From contig NC_054703.1 of NCBI RefSeq assembly GCF_016097555.1, forward strand, positions 13,993,012 through 14,057,011: DNA of 64,000 nucleotides. The letters run 5' to 3'. How positions within the stretch are numbered: the stretch's first letter is position 1; each line of letters begins with the position of its first letter. The notes below the pieces were generated by a model, which saw nothing but the letters and a program-made list of their open reading frames with translations, did not search any database and had not been told where the DNA came from. Shown here piece after piece: positions 41,401 through 52,410 of this stretch. Origin of the DNA: Gigantopelta aegis (lineage: Eukaryota; Mollusca; Gastropoda; Neomphalida; Peltospiridae). The position numbers were made by a program, and so were the translations under genes.

Positions 41401-42390
41401 CCAGTGGTAAACTTCCACATTAGAGATGAAATAATTAAATATGATAACCCATACATTAAAAAAATTATATTTCAGGCAGTGGTGGAAAAATTCTATCCAG
41501 ACTGTGTACAAGTGTACACAGATGGATCGAAGGACCCCGCCACTGGAAAAACAGGTATGGCTTTTGCTATTAAAATTAACAAAAATATAAAACCGATAGC
41601 CATTAGGGCCAGGCTTACTGATAATATTTCGGTTTATACATCTGAACTTATTGCCATACTTTATGGGTTAATGTGGATACAAAATGATAATATAAAAAGA
41701 AATGGCCCTGGTGGATATGTGCTTTTCACCGATAGTCTAAGTTCGCTTCAGGCTATCCTTGGATGTGGGGGTGTTAGACCCGAAATTGTAAATAAAATAT
41801 TTAAATGTTACAATAGCATTATCACCAGTGGAACTAAGGTTCGACTTGAATGGGTGCCGGCACATGTCGGCATTCCAGGAAACGAACTTGCTGACACGAA
41901 CGCCAGAAATAGCCTGCGTGATAAGAAAATAGGGATCGAGATCAAATATAATTACAAAGAATTCAATTCTATATTAGAGCCACATCTTGGTAAATTATGG
42001 CAGTCCGAGTGGGACCACCATACCAGGGCGTGGCATGCATATATTAAGCCGAAGGCAGCGGGACCCGGCCCAATATCCTTCAACATTAAGGCCACTAAAA
42101 TAATTTCGAGACTTAGAATGGGAGTATGTTATGGCCTTAATGGTAATAAATTTAAAATAAAGAAATCTCCCACCCCCAACTGTCTGGTGTGTAATAAAGT
42201 AGAGGATGTGAGACATTTTCTGCTTGAATGCACCAGACACAGGTTAAAACGCAAGAATTTAGAAAAAAAATTTAAGAGACATAATTTAGTGCTCAACGGC
42301 CTAAATTTACTGAACCCCCCGATTGAGCACAAGAGGGGAATTGATAGGCTCCTGATTGCCTTCGTGCTTGGAACTAATGTACCCATTTAA
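38389..42390 (+). CDS. LINE ORF2: AP endonuclease, reverse transcriptase, RNase H, CCHC (one in-frame stop)
   Basis: 1,333 codons in one frame, with a single TAG at 41389-41391 between reverse transcriptase and RNase H. Residues ~45-300 form the AP-type endonuclease (LQWNARGL, IIAIQETLL, VVGDFNCKN, LGSDHLPI). Residues ~520-830 form the reverse transcriptase (GKDPLDPSNYRPISL, VFVDIEKAYDMVWR, GIPQGSVIAPTLF, FADDTAFW). RNase H lies after the stop (VYTDGSKDP, SELIAILYGL, FTDSLSSLQAI, EWVPAHVGIPGNELAD), followed by a CCHC-like LVCNKVEDVRHFLLEC. The set APE-RT-RNase H fits the I/Nimb group. The protein nicks target DNA and reverse-transcribes its own RNA. Without read-through of the TAG the RNase H is lost. 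Confidence 0.9.
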
Positions 42391-43727
42391 ATATAATATA
42401 AGTAGTTATATAGTTAATCAGATAATGGTCTCGGATGGCTGTCTGGGGCCGGTTGTTCCGTTGCTCCCCCCTTTTTGGTGTTCTTATGATAACCTCTGAG
42501 GTATGCCATTGACACTTATTAATTTCGTGATTAAATACTCATAATATGGCTCTCTGTCCTATCGCGCCTGGCGTGCTTTTGGACATAGGTACTCTGCATA
42601 ATATTATAAGCTAGATAAAATACCGGTTTTTAATTATATAAAATATAATATATATTATTTTTAATTTTAATTTTACAAGAATATATAATTTTAACTACTA
42701 AGGTAGGTGGTTTTTTCCCTTCCTTTTGATTTTAAGTAAGAATGTGGGGTATGAATGAGAGAATGTTAGATCAGCTTGGGTGTAATATTGAGGTGTCTAA
42801 CCTGGCAGTTAGACATTTCTTGACTGCTCACCGGCTACGTTATATATATATGTAAATTTTTAAACTAATTGGTATTTGTTTTTTGGTTTTTAACTTATTT
42901 GTATAAATGTTTACAAGCGTGCTCTGTATTTTAATATTTTGATATATTATTTTATTATATATTTTTAATTATTATGGAATAAAGCAAGAGAGAGAGACAG
43001 ATGTGCTCCCTCTCTAATTTAATGGGACTTAACTAGTACCCATGCCGTCTTGCGGTCCTTGGTATTATTGCCCTGGACCGCTCTTCGGTTTTTATAGATT
43101 AAAGGGTGATGGCGTCTGTGAATGACATAACTTTTAGATTCTCGAGGACTACAGAGAGGCGCCCGGAACCAAGTGGTCACCAGGGGTGCGTTTCTACTCC
43201 GGCGAGGGGACAGACGAAGACTCCTTTTCCATCGTCCGGAGACCACCGGAGGGTAAGAGGTAGGCGTAGGCGGTTTGGCAGTAGGAGAGTTTAAGGTTTG
43301 TCCGGGGGGCTCCGGCCTCCCCCCCTCCCCTGGGCCTCGGCCCCCTCCTGCCTGCCACACTTAGATTCCCAATACCGACATGGCACCTCCCTCAAATGAT
43401 ATAATTTTCCGTGTGGCGGATTAGTCTAGAGAAGAACCTTACTCCTAATTCCCTTAGGGTTAAATAAGAAGATATAGACTTAGAGTTGTTTAAGTTTAGA
43501 CCGCCCGGCTAAAAATGTGGCTAAATTTTAAGAAATAGGTATTTTATGTTTGAAAAGCACAAATAAATTGGTAATGTCCTCTCAAATATTTTTGGAGTAA
43601 AGTTTAAAATTGTCCCTATATTTCTGTCCCGGACCACTCCTGCTGGCTATCCAGAGGATGGGCCCGTGACAGACATGCTTGAAACCCTAGTGGTATAGGA
43701 GCATGTAAATAAATATTGGATTGGATT

Positions 43728-43980
43728 GTAAAGCCGTAATCGACATGTAGGTATTCGGGGTCGCGTTTTTGGCGACATGATAAAAAGCGTTTAGAGTTGT
43801 GGCCCTTTGCTTGGTGGTCGCTAATTTCTGCACGGTATTTTTGTGACAGGCTCAGCTCAACACAATTGTATAACTTATACCACTTGCGTATGTACACAGA
43901 CTGACACTAATCTGGTTGATCGAACGGTGTAGGTAATGACAAGAGCAGTGACCGTGTCGTTCATTTCAGCTATCTGGGCT
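43728..43980 (+). repeat. Dispersed repeat R (CATGTAGGTATTCGGGGTCG), copy 1
   Basis: An uninterrupted copy that starts right after the LINE tail. The same sequence is at 46672-46781 continued by 49987-50155, where it is split by another LINE. It has no coding content. Confidence 0.7.
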
Positions 43981-44049
43981 GTCTGTCCAGCTACACTCCG
44001 ATTGTACCTACCAAAGTCCGGTGGCTTAGCGCCACCGAGGCCGGTGATT
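43965..44049 (-). mobile_element. tRNA-derived SINE fragment
   Basis: CAGCTATCTGGGCTGTCTGTCC and the head GCGCCACCGAGGCCGGTG, with the middle deleted. Confidence 0.6.
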
Positions 44050-44059
44050 TAGCACAGAC

Positions 44060-44412
44060 GTTGGTGTGTTTGTTATCAAAAAGCCGACACCATACATCGC
44101 GTGTGAATGGGTTTTAACAAGCTAATCCCGAGGTCGACCGTTTCTTTGATTTCATCTGCAACTTAGTTGGGTGAATTGTTCTTTTGTTATGACTTTGAAA
44201 TATGTCTACATTCTTAGAAAGATGCAGTTGTAATGGTACATATATGCTAATGTTTAATCGGATTTGTGTAACCATACCCGTTACGTAATTGATATATGTT
44301 TGTATGTACAAATCTTGGCGTTTGTCGCAGACGCTGAACAAAAAACCCTAAAAAAAACAACCCAGAATAGGGTAGTCCTTTTTGTTTTTGTCTTGTTTTT
44401 GTTTTTATCTAC

Positions 44413-44452
<40 letters not shown>

Positions 44453-46671
44453 GGGTGTTTTTTGTTGGGGGGTTTGTAGTTTTTTTTGGTGGGACGTGTG
44501 TGTGTGTGGGGGGGGGGGGTTGTGCTTTAGGTTAAAGGGACTATATCGATAATATAGACGATACTGGGTGAGTGATGATTGACATATGATGAAAACACTA
44601 TGCGTGTTGACACAGGAGCATGTGCTGTTTTCTCTAGGGTGTGTGTGGCGGGGGTGAACATTTAAAAATGGCACCTACGATATTCCAAAGTATACTAACA
44701 TCCATTATGCATATGTGTAGTACTTCGTGTGTGTGCGTCATTTGTACAGCATGAAACGCAGACACGAAGTGATACACACACACACACACATATATACACA
44801 CACACACTTTTACAAATTTTAAACAGCAATTATCTTACTATAATCTATCTAAAAATTAAAACAAAACATATCCATTAATTTCCGAGATTTTTGAGTACAT
44901 ACATGCAATTTTACCCTCTACCTGCGTACCCTCTAGCAGAAACCCGGGGTAGGGAACCAATTATTTGGTGTAGAGTATTTTTAATATGACATAAAGAAAG
45001 CATTGAAAAGTGCAATTTTATTATGCTTTATTCAGGGATTTACCGGACGCACAAAACTTGCGTATAGGACGCACTAAAACTTAACTGGACCCGCAAAAAT
45101 AGAGATACTGCGTCCCGTGGGACGCATAAAATATCTGACATTTTCAGTAACACTGTCCACTATCAAAGACCGATCATTCTGTGTAACACACTATTTCTTT
45201 TCTACCTATAAACTGCGTATTCAAATGGGGATTCCCCATATCGAAAACAAAAAGTTTTAATCTCTGGGAACACTGCGTCTTTATCCTTTGCTGCGCTTAA
45301 TCGTGTAAAGTTGGTAATTTCCGGAAAGAGATCGCGGATTTGCGATCATTCGGAACTTCTCGTCAACAGGCCGAACACAATCGGAAATTCCCGGGCGAAT
45401 AAAACAAATTGGTTAAATGTTCTGATTTGCATTAACAAACAAGTAGCACGATTTATAAACAACGCATGGTATTGCGAGTGTCATTTAGCTTGCAGGAACT
45501 GGTTCAAATAATTATACAGATCAAAGTGAAATGTTGATTTTGAAAGAATAAACAATGAATACCGACATTGATTTTCCGAAAGGAAAAACAACAACACAGC
45601 TTGTTAAATTTACTTTAATGAAACATATATAGTATACACGTGATTTGTTGTCTGCAGCTCTCTGTCATTTGTGTGGTTTTGGGACCCTTTGTTTTCAGGT
45701 TGGGACCCCCTGAAAAGAAAGAGGTGAGTCCAAGGGACCCCCATTTCAGAAAAACAAGGTAAATCCCTGCTTTATTAGTGGACATTAGCTTTAAAACTAA
45801 TTAACCGTCATTAATTCTGGCCAAAGTAGGCCTACATATGTTGCTCCTGCCAATGTGTTAGCATTTTAATTTTAATGACAATATACTGAACTGACGATCA
45901 ACATTGTTAGCTAATCGTTAAACGCAATCTAGAAAGACGTTAGTATGGAGTTGTTATGGGCTGTCGGTGAAAATTAATTTACAGGTAAATAAATGTGAAC
46001 TATAAATATTCATATGTGAACAAATTGCAATACCTTTATTTAATGTATATCTTAAGTACATACTTGTATTTCATTTTCACATTGTAAATATACCAAATTG
46101 TTATGTTTATGTATTACATTTATACTTTTGGTTTACCACTGTAACACTGAAAACATTTGGCCCATAACTGTATTTCGTCAAATATTAGGCAGAATCTAGA
46201 CTGGAAAAGTATTTATGCTTATTAAATCTTTTTTGCAATTTATTTATTTTATTTTTGGCATCAATCAGTCTTGTTTATAATAGCAATATGTATGCAAGTT
46301 TGAGATTCTGTGTGCGCTATGAAAGAAACAATGTTAAAATTAGTGGCGAGAATTTCAAAAGCTATGTCCCTTGGTATAAAAATCCCAGTCAATTATAATT
46401 ACTTTAATAAATCAATTCATTTACTTACGGTGGTTTAAATTTATGTTAGTGACATAAATCGGTTCTTTAAAATACTGCACATAATAACATATACATATAA
46501 ATGGTGTTTATGGCTGACAAAGGGTTACAAATTGATAACCTATATTTGGAAACATAATTTTACCACTTTTAATTTGCAACTAAGGTGCTAGACTCACGTA
46601 AACAAATTTATTCATCATTCTAGTTTACGAACACTACCGATGTTTAACGATTACGTCGGCCGTTAATGACT
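44060..46671. other. AT-rich intergenic tract, no gene seen
   Basis: Holds a poly-T run (44413-44447), G runs (44506-44519), a CA/TA microsatellite (44772-44810), a solo MITE end (~44930) and short repeats of GGACGCA (45045-45130). No supported coding sequence. Confidence 0.6.
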
Positions 46672-47207
46672 GTAAAGCCGTCCGTAATCGACATGTAGGT
46701 ATTCGGGGTCGCGTTTTTGGCGAAATGGTAAAACGCGTTTACAGTTGCGGCCCTTTGCTTGGTGGTCGCTAATTTATGCTGATGATGATAACTAGTTTAA
46801 CGTGCCTATATACCACTAGGGTTTCGAACACGCCCATCCTCGTTACGGCCGTTAGGGTGTGGAGGTTGGCCTACGGCGAACCGATGAGCGGAGAACCGGC
46901 AAAGGCGGGGATGAAGTGCTTCCATCTCTGGTCGGCGAGGATGGTTATGACACTCCGGTAGTCGTTGCCGAAAAGGGCCTTGACGATCCTGTGGATGGTT
47001 TGGCTATCCATCTCTCTAACCAGGACCGCTTGTCGGTAGACTCCTTCTCGGCGCTGAGTTAGTACCAACCCCGTCTTGCCTGCTGTAGATTTGATGGTGT
47101 GTAGCTCGTAAGCGCTTCCATCAGGCAGTTGTTTTAGGTTTGGTTTCACTAGTCCGCCCATCAGTGATGCCGGATCCGAGGTGTCCCCCTGCACGAACTT
47201 CAGGATG

Positions 47208-48611
47208 CCGGTGTAAAAGGAACGCAGGTCCGTAGGACCTCGGTTCCTAGGAACAGTAGTCCTATCGGACATCCATAGCTTAGGAACCATAGTCCTACCC
47301 GGACTTTCATACCTGATTTATTTTTAAGTTGATTTTATCCTAGGACTTGTATTCCTACCGGACTTAAATTCCTTCTACAGCAGTGATAGAAATACTAGTC
47401 CGGCAAATTAGATGTCCGTTTGTTATGCTCTGCAGTTTGCACGATCTGCCAGAAAGACACGAGAAAAAAAGTGAGGTTTTGGCAGCCTTCCCTCGTAGTG
47501 TGATGGATAAGTGTACGAGTCTCTTAAGATTATTATGGGTTCAAATCTCTATGTCAAAATATTAATTTTAAATTTAATTATTAACTTAATTATTTTTTTA
47601 CGGCATAGACTTGTGGATCAGATACGTGAGTGAATTTTTGTAATCGTCTTACAGTTTTTGTCAGCATATTGAAGTAGGACGAATATCTTGCTTTTTTTCA
47701 AAAGTATATAATGCAACTACAGATATAAAGTAGGCTATTTGTTCATGTGTTCAACACGTCGAAATATATATCTAAAAAACAATATGTAGCCCAAAATTGT
47801 TTTAAATACATTTATATATATATGAAAACTGGACAGCAAAAGACAATTTCTGTATATACCAACATAATTTTTAATAATATGTTTTATAAGTTGATATTTT
47901 GACGGTAAATCACAATCTGATTATTTGTGATTTTCTTAATCTTTGTCCGATCGGACTTCCATTCCTCGGAATCCTAGTCTGTTGGACTTGTATTCCTAGG
48001 AATTTAAGTCTGTGGGACGTATAATGACCAGTTAGGCCCTACTACAATATAAAAATAACAGGAATAATAAACATGAAAAATTACCTTTTACTGATGAACA
48101 ATTAAAAATAGCATCAAAACACTTGAAATTAATTATCTCTGACTGTCTTATGGCAGTTTTGACCATCATAAGCATAAGAGACGAGTCGGGGAAAGGGTCT
48201 CTGTATTGTTATCCCTGGCCGCTAGGAACATCATAAGCGTTCGAGACTGGGTGGAGGTGGGGTCGAAGGGGATGGGGGGGGGGGGGTGTCAATGGACACT
48301 TTCGGGCAAAATGACCTGGCCTGAAATCTTCACCATGTATTTCCATCATTCTACTCACAATATTAGTTGTAATCCATGCAGACTGATTTGTTTGGAATTC
48401 TATATAGCGTCTTGGTAGTACTGCGAATATAAATATACGTTGTGTTCCAAATTCGGAAATTTTCGTTTCGTTCGGGCAATAAAAATCTGCCTCAACCCCA
48501 CTCCACACCCTATGTACACGCACCTGCAACATTATTGACAAAAAGGCACACAATTAAAAATTATATAATAAGATAATTTATATAACGCAAATATCACATT
48601 TTTATAGTTGA

Positions 48612-48646
<35 letters not shown>

Positions 48647-49414
48647 CAAATACCAGTATATAATGTCTAACAGGTAATTGTGTTGGTATATCAGATGGGC
48701 AAGTTATACTTATCTGCGAGTACTAATACATGCTTCGAATTATGGAAACTCTTTTCGAGTTACTTTTAAATGTTTAAACATTTATTAGTTGGAACAACAT
48801 GCAATGGATAAAGATCTTGGTTTTGCTCGTGTAATAAGGTCAACAAAATGTGTACTTACTCTTGCAAATGATATAAATGGAAAATACTGGAATAAATAGA
48901 AAATATTTAAATAAAGAGAGGCGCCAGTATCCCAAGTTACATGGGCGTACATAGGATTTTGAAAAGGGGGGTTCCAAAATACATTGCAGAGATATTGGGC
49001 ATATATTTCTATGTTGAGTAAATATAATAATGTCAGATATCAATGTCAGATATATTAAATTATAAAAAAAACGATTTCAGGGGGGGTTCGGTCGAACCCA
49101 TCGAACACCCCCCCCCCCCCCCCCCCCCCTATGTACGCCTATGAGTTAATTAAATAAACCAGAAAGGAAACTGCTTTTCATTTTGTTTACATTTATAATT
49201 TATTTTTTATATGTACCACCGGACTTAAATTTTGATTGTCCAGGAATGCAAGTCCGACCCGGACTTAATATCCTGGCAGTCAGACCAGTATTCCTAAGGA
49301 ACGTAAGGCCTAGGACTTGCATTCCTAGGTATATTAGACCTGGGACCTGCATTCCTAGGAGACTAAGTCCGGCCAGACAACTATTCCTACGGACTTGCAT
49401 TCCGTTTACACCGG
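47208..49414. mobile_element. TIR element with GGACTTGCATTCCTAGGA-type subterminal repeats
   Basis: Ends are inverted: CCGGTGTAAAAGGAACGCAG on the left and, from the right, CCGGTGTAAACGGAATGCAA. Both ends continue into tandem ~20-bp variants of GGACTTGYATTCCTAGGA (47225-47370, 47945-48025, 49215-49405). The interior is AT-rich and non-coding and contains another repeat at 48949-49143. A target duplication is not obvious. Confidence 0.6.
48949..49143. mobile_element. Short MITE-like repeat with GCGTACATAGG ends
   Basis: Inverted termini (GGGCGTACATAGGATTTT and CCTATGTACGCCTATG) enclose G-rich and C-rich runs. Nested in the TIR element. Confidence 0.5.
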
Positions 49415-49912
49415 AACTGATTTTCCCGATCTGAACTTTCCAGACGGCTTCCGAGTCGGAGGGGGACGGTGCGGTCAGGTTGGTCGCTCGGCTGAGCGAC
49501 GGCCTTCCTCTTTCCAACGGCGACTGATCGGGCCGGTGGCTTGACGACTGGCAGTACCGGGGATACCGGCCAGTTCTGTTTGGGCCACGTAGTGGTCGGC
49601 GATGGAGGGCCTTTACGGGGCGTCTCACACACCGCGGTGTTGAGTCTGTCCCTCTCGGTGGTCGACGGTTCCGGCGTAGCTGGTTTCCTCGACTCAGGCT
49701 GGGCTGGGGGCGGCGTCGCAGAAGGGACCGCCGCTGGCGGTTGAGCCGCCAGTTTTGGTCCCCCACCCCCCACCCCCGTGCCGTTCCTGGCGCACTTTTC
49801 CTCTTCCTCCATCTCCTCTTCTGTACGATCGCGTCGCCGTACACCAAAGTCACGGAAGCCCGTGACCCGGTGTACGTGACGTGTAACTCAGTAAGAGTCC
49901 CTCCAGGTGTGT

Positions 49913-49943
<31 letters not shown>

Positions 49944-50155
49944 GTTAACTCGAGAGTACATGGCGAGACGTCTGTCCTCATCGCAAGTTATCTTGGAAGT
50001 GGCTAATTTATGCACGGTCTTTTTTGACAGTCTCAGCTCAACACAACTGTAAAACTTATACCACTGGTGTATGTACACACACTGACACTAATCTGGCTGA
50101 TCGAACGGTGTCGGTAATGACAAGAGCAGTGACCATGTCGTTCATTTAGCTATCA

Positions 50156-50602
50156 ACACAAGACAAGACAAGAAGAAAAAAACCCACCCAACAAACCCAA
50201 CCTAATGTAAATTTAATTTAAAAATATACATGCTTTGCACTCGGTAAATTCGAATTACTCAGTTGAAATTAAATCTCCCCCCCCCCCCCCCCCCAAACAC
50301 ACACACACTTCCTACCGGCCTGTATGATAGAATGAAATAAGGGATTACATAAAGTAGTGACAACGAATAATCATCCAGTGTTGTTAAGTTAGGGACAGGC
50401 TTGACACAAATATCCAATACATCCAACATTGATCGTACTCAGTGTTTTACACAGATATCACTCCTCTATTAGTAATAGTGAATTAAATTTGGTCTACAAA
50501 AACGACGTGTTTCTTTATTTCTTTCTATCGGTGTGTGTCTATACATGGTAGACAAACGTTTATATTGTCTAAAGTTAGCTCAATGACATGTGTGTATCGA
50601 TA
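50156..50602. other. Intergenic tract, no gene seen
   Basis: Short ACAAGACAAGA repeats and a poly-C run (50276-50294). Nothing coding. Confidence 0.6.
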
Positions 50603-52104
50603 TATACTCTTCAAAAGAAGAAACGCAAAACCACATTGTCGTAACATTTGGAGAATTGATTTAATTATTGAATGGTGAGTCCGATAATTACCAAATGTTG
50701 CAGGATTGTTCACAATTCACCCTAGTCCATTGTGAGTAAGTGATAGGACACACCACCAAGGTCAAGGTCATCTGGAGTCAATACCGGGTGTGGCCTCCGC
50801 GTGTGTTGACAACTGCCTGGCACCGCCTGCCCATTGAAGCAACCAGAGTACGGATGACGTCCCGGGGGATGGTGGCCCACTCGGCCTGCAAGGCTGCTGC
50901 CAGCTCGGGCAGGGTCTGGGGCTGTGGTTGTTGCTGTCGGAGGCGTCGGTCCAGCTCGTCCCATAGATTCTCAATTGGGTTCAAATCCGGTGATATCGAT
51001 GGCCAAGGAAGGACATTAATGTTGTTGTTCTGTAGGAAAGCCGTTGTGAGACGTGCTGTGTGAGGCCTGGCGTTGTCATGTTGGAACACTGCGTTGGCGT
51101 TGGCCATAACTGGAACGATGTGTGGCCGGAGGATCTGGTCAATGTAGCCCTGTGCATTCAGGTTGCCCTGCACGTGGACCAGGTCAGTTCTGCCAGTGTG
51201 TGAGATGGCTGCCCACACCATGACACTACCCCCGCCGAATCTGTCCACTTCCTGCACGCAGTTTGCCGCATAACGTTCACCACGACGCCTATACACGCGA
51301 CATCTTCCATCATGACGTCGGAGCAGAAATCGGGACTCGTCACTGAACCACACCTGTCTCCATCGCAGTTGAGGCCATTGTCGATGAATTTGGCACCACT
51401 GCAGTCGGAGTCGACGGTGTTGTGGTGTTAAGATGACACCTCGAACTGGACGTCTGGCACGAATTCCTACCTCACGTAGGCGGTTCCGTACGGTCTGGTC
51501 GGATATCCTGCGCAAACCTGGTATTGCTGCGGCTGTGGAGGTGGCAGTAGTCAATCGTTCCCGAAGGTGGCGTACCCGGATGTAGCGGTCCTGCCCGGGG
51601 GTAGTGACCCGTGATCGACCGGATCTAGGGAGGTCACGTGTTGATCCATGTTGCTGGTAACGGTCCCACAGTCTGGAGATGGTGCTTGGGGACACATGGA
51701 ATGCTCTGGCAACGGCCGTTCTGGATTCGCCTGCGTCTAGTCGGCCGATGGCATTGTTTCTCTGCGGTTCACTGAGACGTGGCATGTCCTGGATTGTCAA
51801 CTGTCGGCCAGATACAGAGGCCAGGCAAGCGAACACCCTGCACTTTTATACTGTCGGTGTTCATGTTGCACGTGCAGACAACGCACGTGCAGTGGTGACA
51901 TGGTTTGCACGTGGCTGCGTTTTTGCGAATATTCACATTTTGAAACTTTATTTTACAGTAGCTGCGTTTTATCGAATGTAACCGTGGGAATGTGTTTGGG
52001 ACATGCAATGACCTTATATTCACAAAGCATGAACCGGTAGGAAACATAAAATCGGAGTTATAACCCACTTGTACCCTTTTGCGTTTCTTTTTTTGAAGAG
52101 TATA
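50603..52104 (-). mobile_element. Tc1/mariner-like transposon, apparently complete
   Basis: Terminal inverted repeats TATACTCTTCAAAAGAAGAA (left) and its mate from the right, TATACTCTTCAAAAAAAGAA, each continuing into ACGCAAAA. TA dinucleotides lie at both borders, the expected target duplication. Total ~1.5 kb with one transposase gene. GC content is higher than the surroundings, as for a recently arrived element. Confidence 0.9.
50778..51785 (-). CDS. Tc1-like transposase (DD34E), uninterrupted
   Basis: 335 aa from the ATG that begins MPRLSEPQRNNAIGRL. An upstream in-frame ATG would add 17 residues with no family match. An N-terminal paired-like helix-turn-helix (ESRTAVARAFHVSPSTISRL) and a second DNA-binding segment around PRSGRSRVTTPGQD precede the catalytic domain. 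Catalytic residues are in WFSDESRF, VFQHDNARPH and DLNPIENLWDELD. I count 34 residues between the second Asp and the Glu, giving DD34E. It cuts and pastes the element at TA sites. No stops or frameshifts are seen. Confidence 0.93.
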   Translation of the reverse strand: MPRLSEPQRNNAIGRLDAGESRTAVARAFHVSPSTISRLWDRYQQHGSTRDLPRSGRSRVTTPGQDRYIRVRHLRERLTTATSTAAAIPGLRRISDQTVRNRLREVGIRARRPVRGVILTPQHRRLRLQWCQIHRQWPQLRWRQVWFSDESRFLLRRHDGRCRVYRRRGERYAANCVQEVDRFGGGSVMVWAAISHTGRTDLVHVQGNLNAQGYIDQILRPHIVPVMANANAVFQHDNARPHTARLTTAFLQNNNINVLPWPSISPDLNPIENLWDELDRRLRQQQPQPQTLPELAAALQAEWATIPRDVIRTLVASMGRRCQAVVNTRGGHTRY

Positions 52105-52149
52105 TCTGTAGGTCTATAGTGACAGTAAAAGACTGATATAGCCTGACAA

Positions 52150-52410
52150 AAGACAACCGTAGCGCCGTCCCATGTAGCGTTCACTGCAATGACTTGTACA
52201 CTTCACATGGCCTATAGCCTGCCACAAACCGTGCTGTATAGAGCCGACGCAACACAGGGCCACCTCTTTTGAATACGTATACGTATATTAGTCCAGTTTG
52301 TTTCATGTTATGGGAAGAAGTGATTTTTTCTAGACAATTCACTGGATTTTTTTTTACCTTTGCTTTTCTGGTAGGAGGACGAAAAAGGTGACATAAAAAG
52401 TTTGTTACTT
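52150..52410. other. Flank of minisatellite array 2
   Basis: Inverted homologue of 10691-10930, including GTGATTTTTTCTAGACAATT and the GACGAAAAAGGTGA block that precedes the first repeat unit. No gene. Confidence 0.6.

Larger units (their letters stand above)
38106..43727 (+). mobile_element. I/Nimb-like LINE, copy 4, nearly complete
   Basis: Best copy of the family in the window: the end of ORF1, ORF2 with endonuclease, reverse transcriptase and RNase H, a long 3' UTR (42391-43715) and the tail (ATTGG)n. ORF1 is 5'-truncated. No target duplication was found because the 5' end is uncertain. The 3' end ATGTAAATAAATATTGG matches copy 1. Confidence 0.9.
46871..49812 (-). pseudogene. LINE ORF1-like protein, split by a TIR element
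   Basis: N-terminal piece 49812-49415: MEEEEKCARNG, then proline-rich sequence (AVPSATPPPAQPES) and basic stretches. C-terminal piece 47207-46871: GILKFVQGDTSDPASLMGGL, LVKPNLKQLPDGSAYELHT and HRIVKALFGNDYRSV. This resembles the nucleic-acid-binding ORF1 proteins of LINEs. The function is inferred from position only. The two halves are separated by the insertion at 47208-49414. Confidence 0.5.
46782..49998 (-). mobile_element. Second LINE (ORF1 only), internally deleted, 12-bp target duplication
   Basis: Minus-strand LINE-like insertion. The 3' end has a GTTTCGAAACCC...GTGGTATA block shared in style with the I/Nimb-like family, and ends GTTAAACTAGTTATCATCATCA. Flanking repeats GCTAATTTATGC are seen at ~46770-46781 and ~49999-50010. 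It carries only an ORF1-like frame in two pieces (49812-49415 and 47207-46871). There is no endonuclease or reverse transcriptase. Confidence 0.68.
46672..50155 (+). repeat. Dispersed repeat R, copy 2, split by a LINE insertion
   Basis: 46672-46781 and 49987-50155 together match 43735-43980. A 3.2-kb LINE lies between, with the target sequence GCTAATTTATGC duplicated at both edges. Confidence 0.7.

Noticed and set aside
43106-43360. Frames in the GC-rich part of the LINE 3' UTR
   Set aside because: Overlapping frames on both strands with no domain. The region is the shared 3' UTR.
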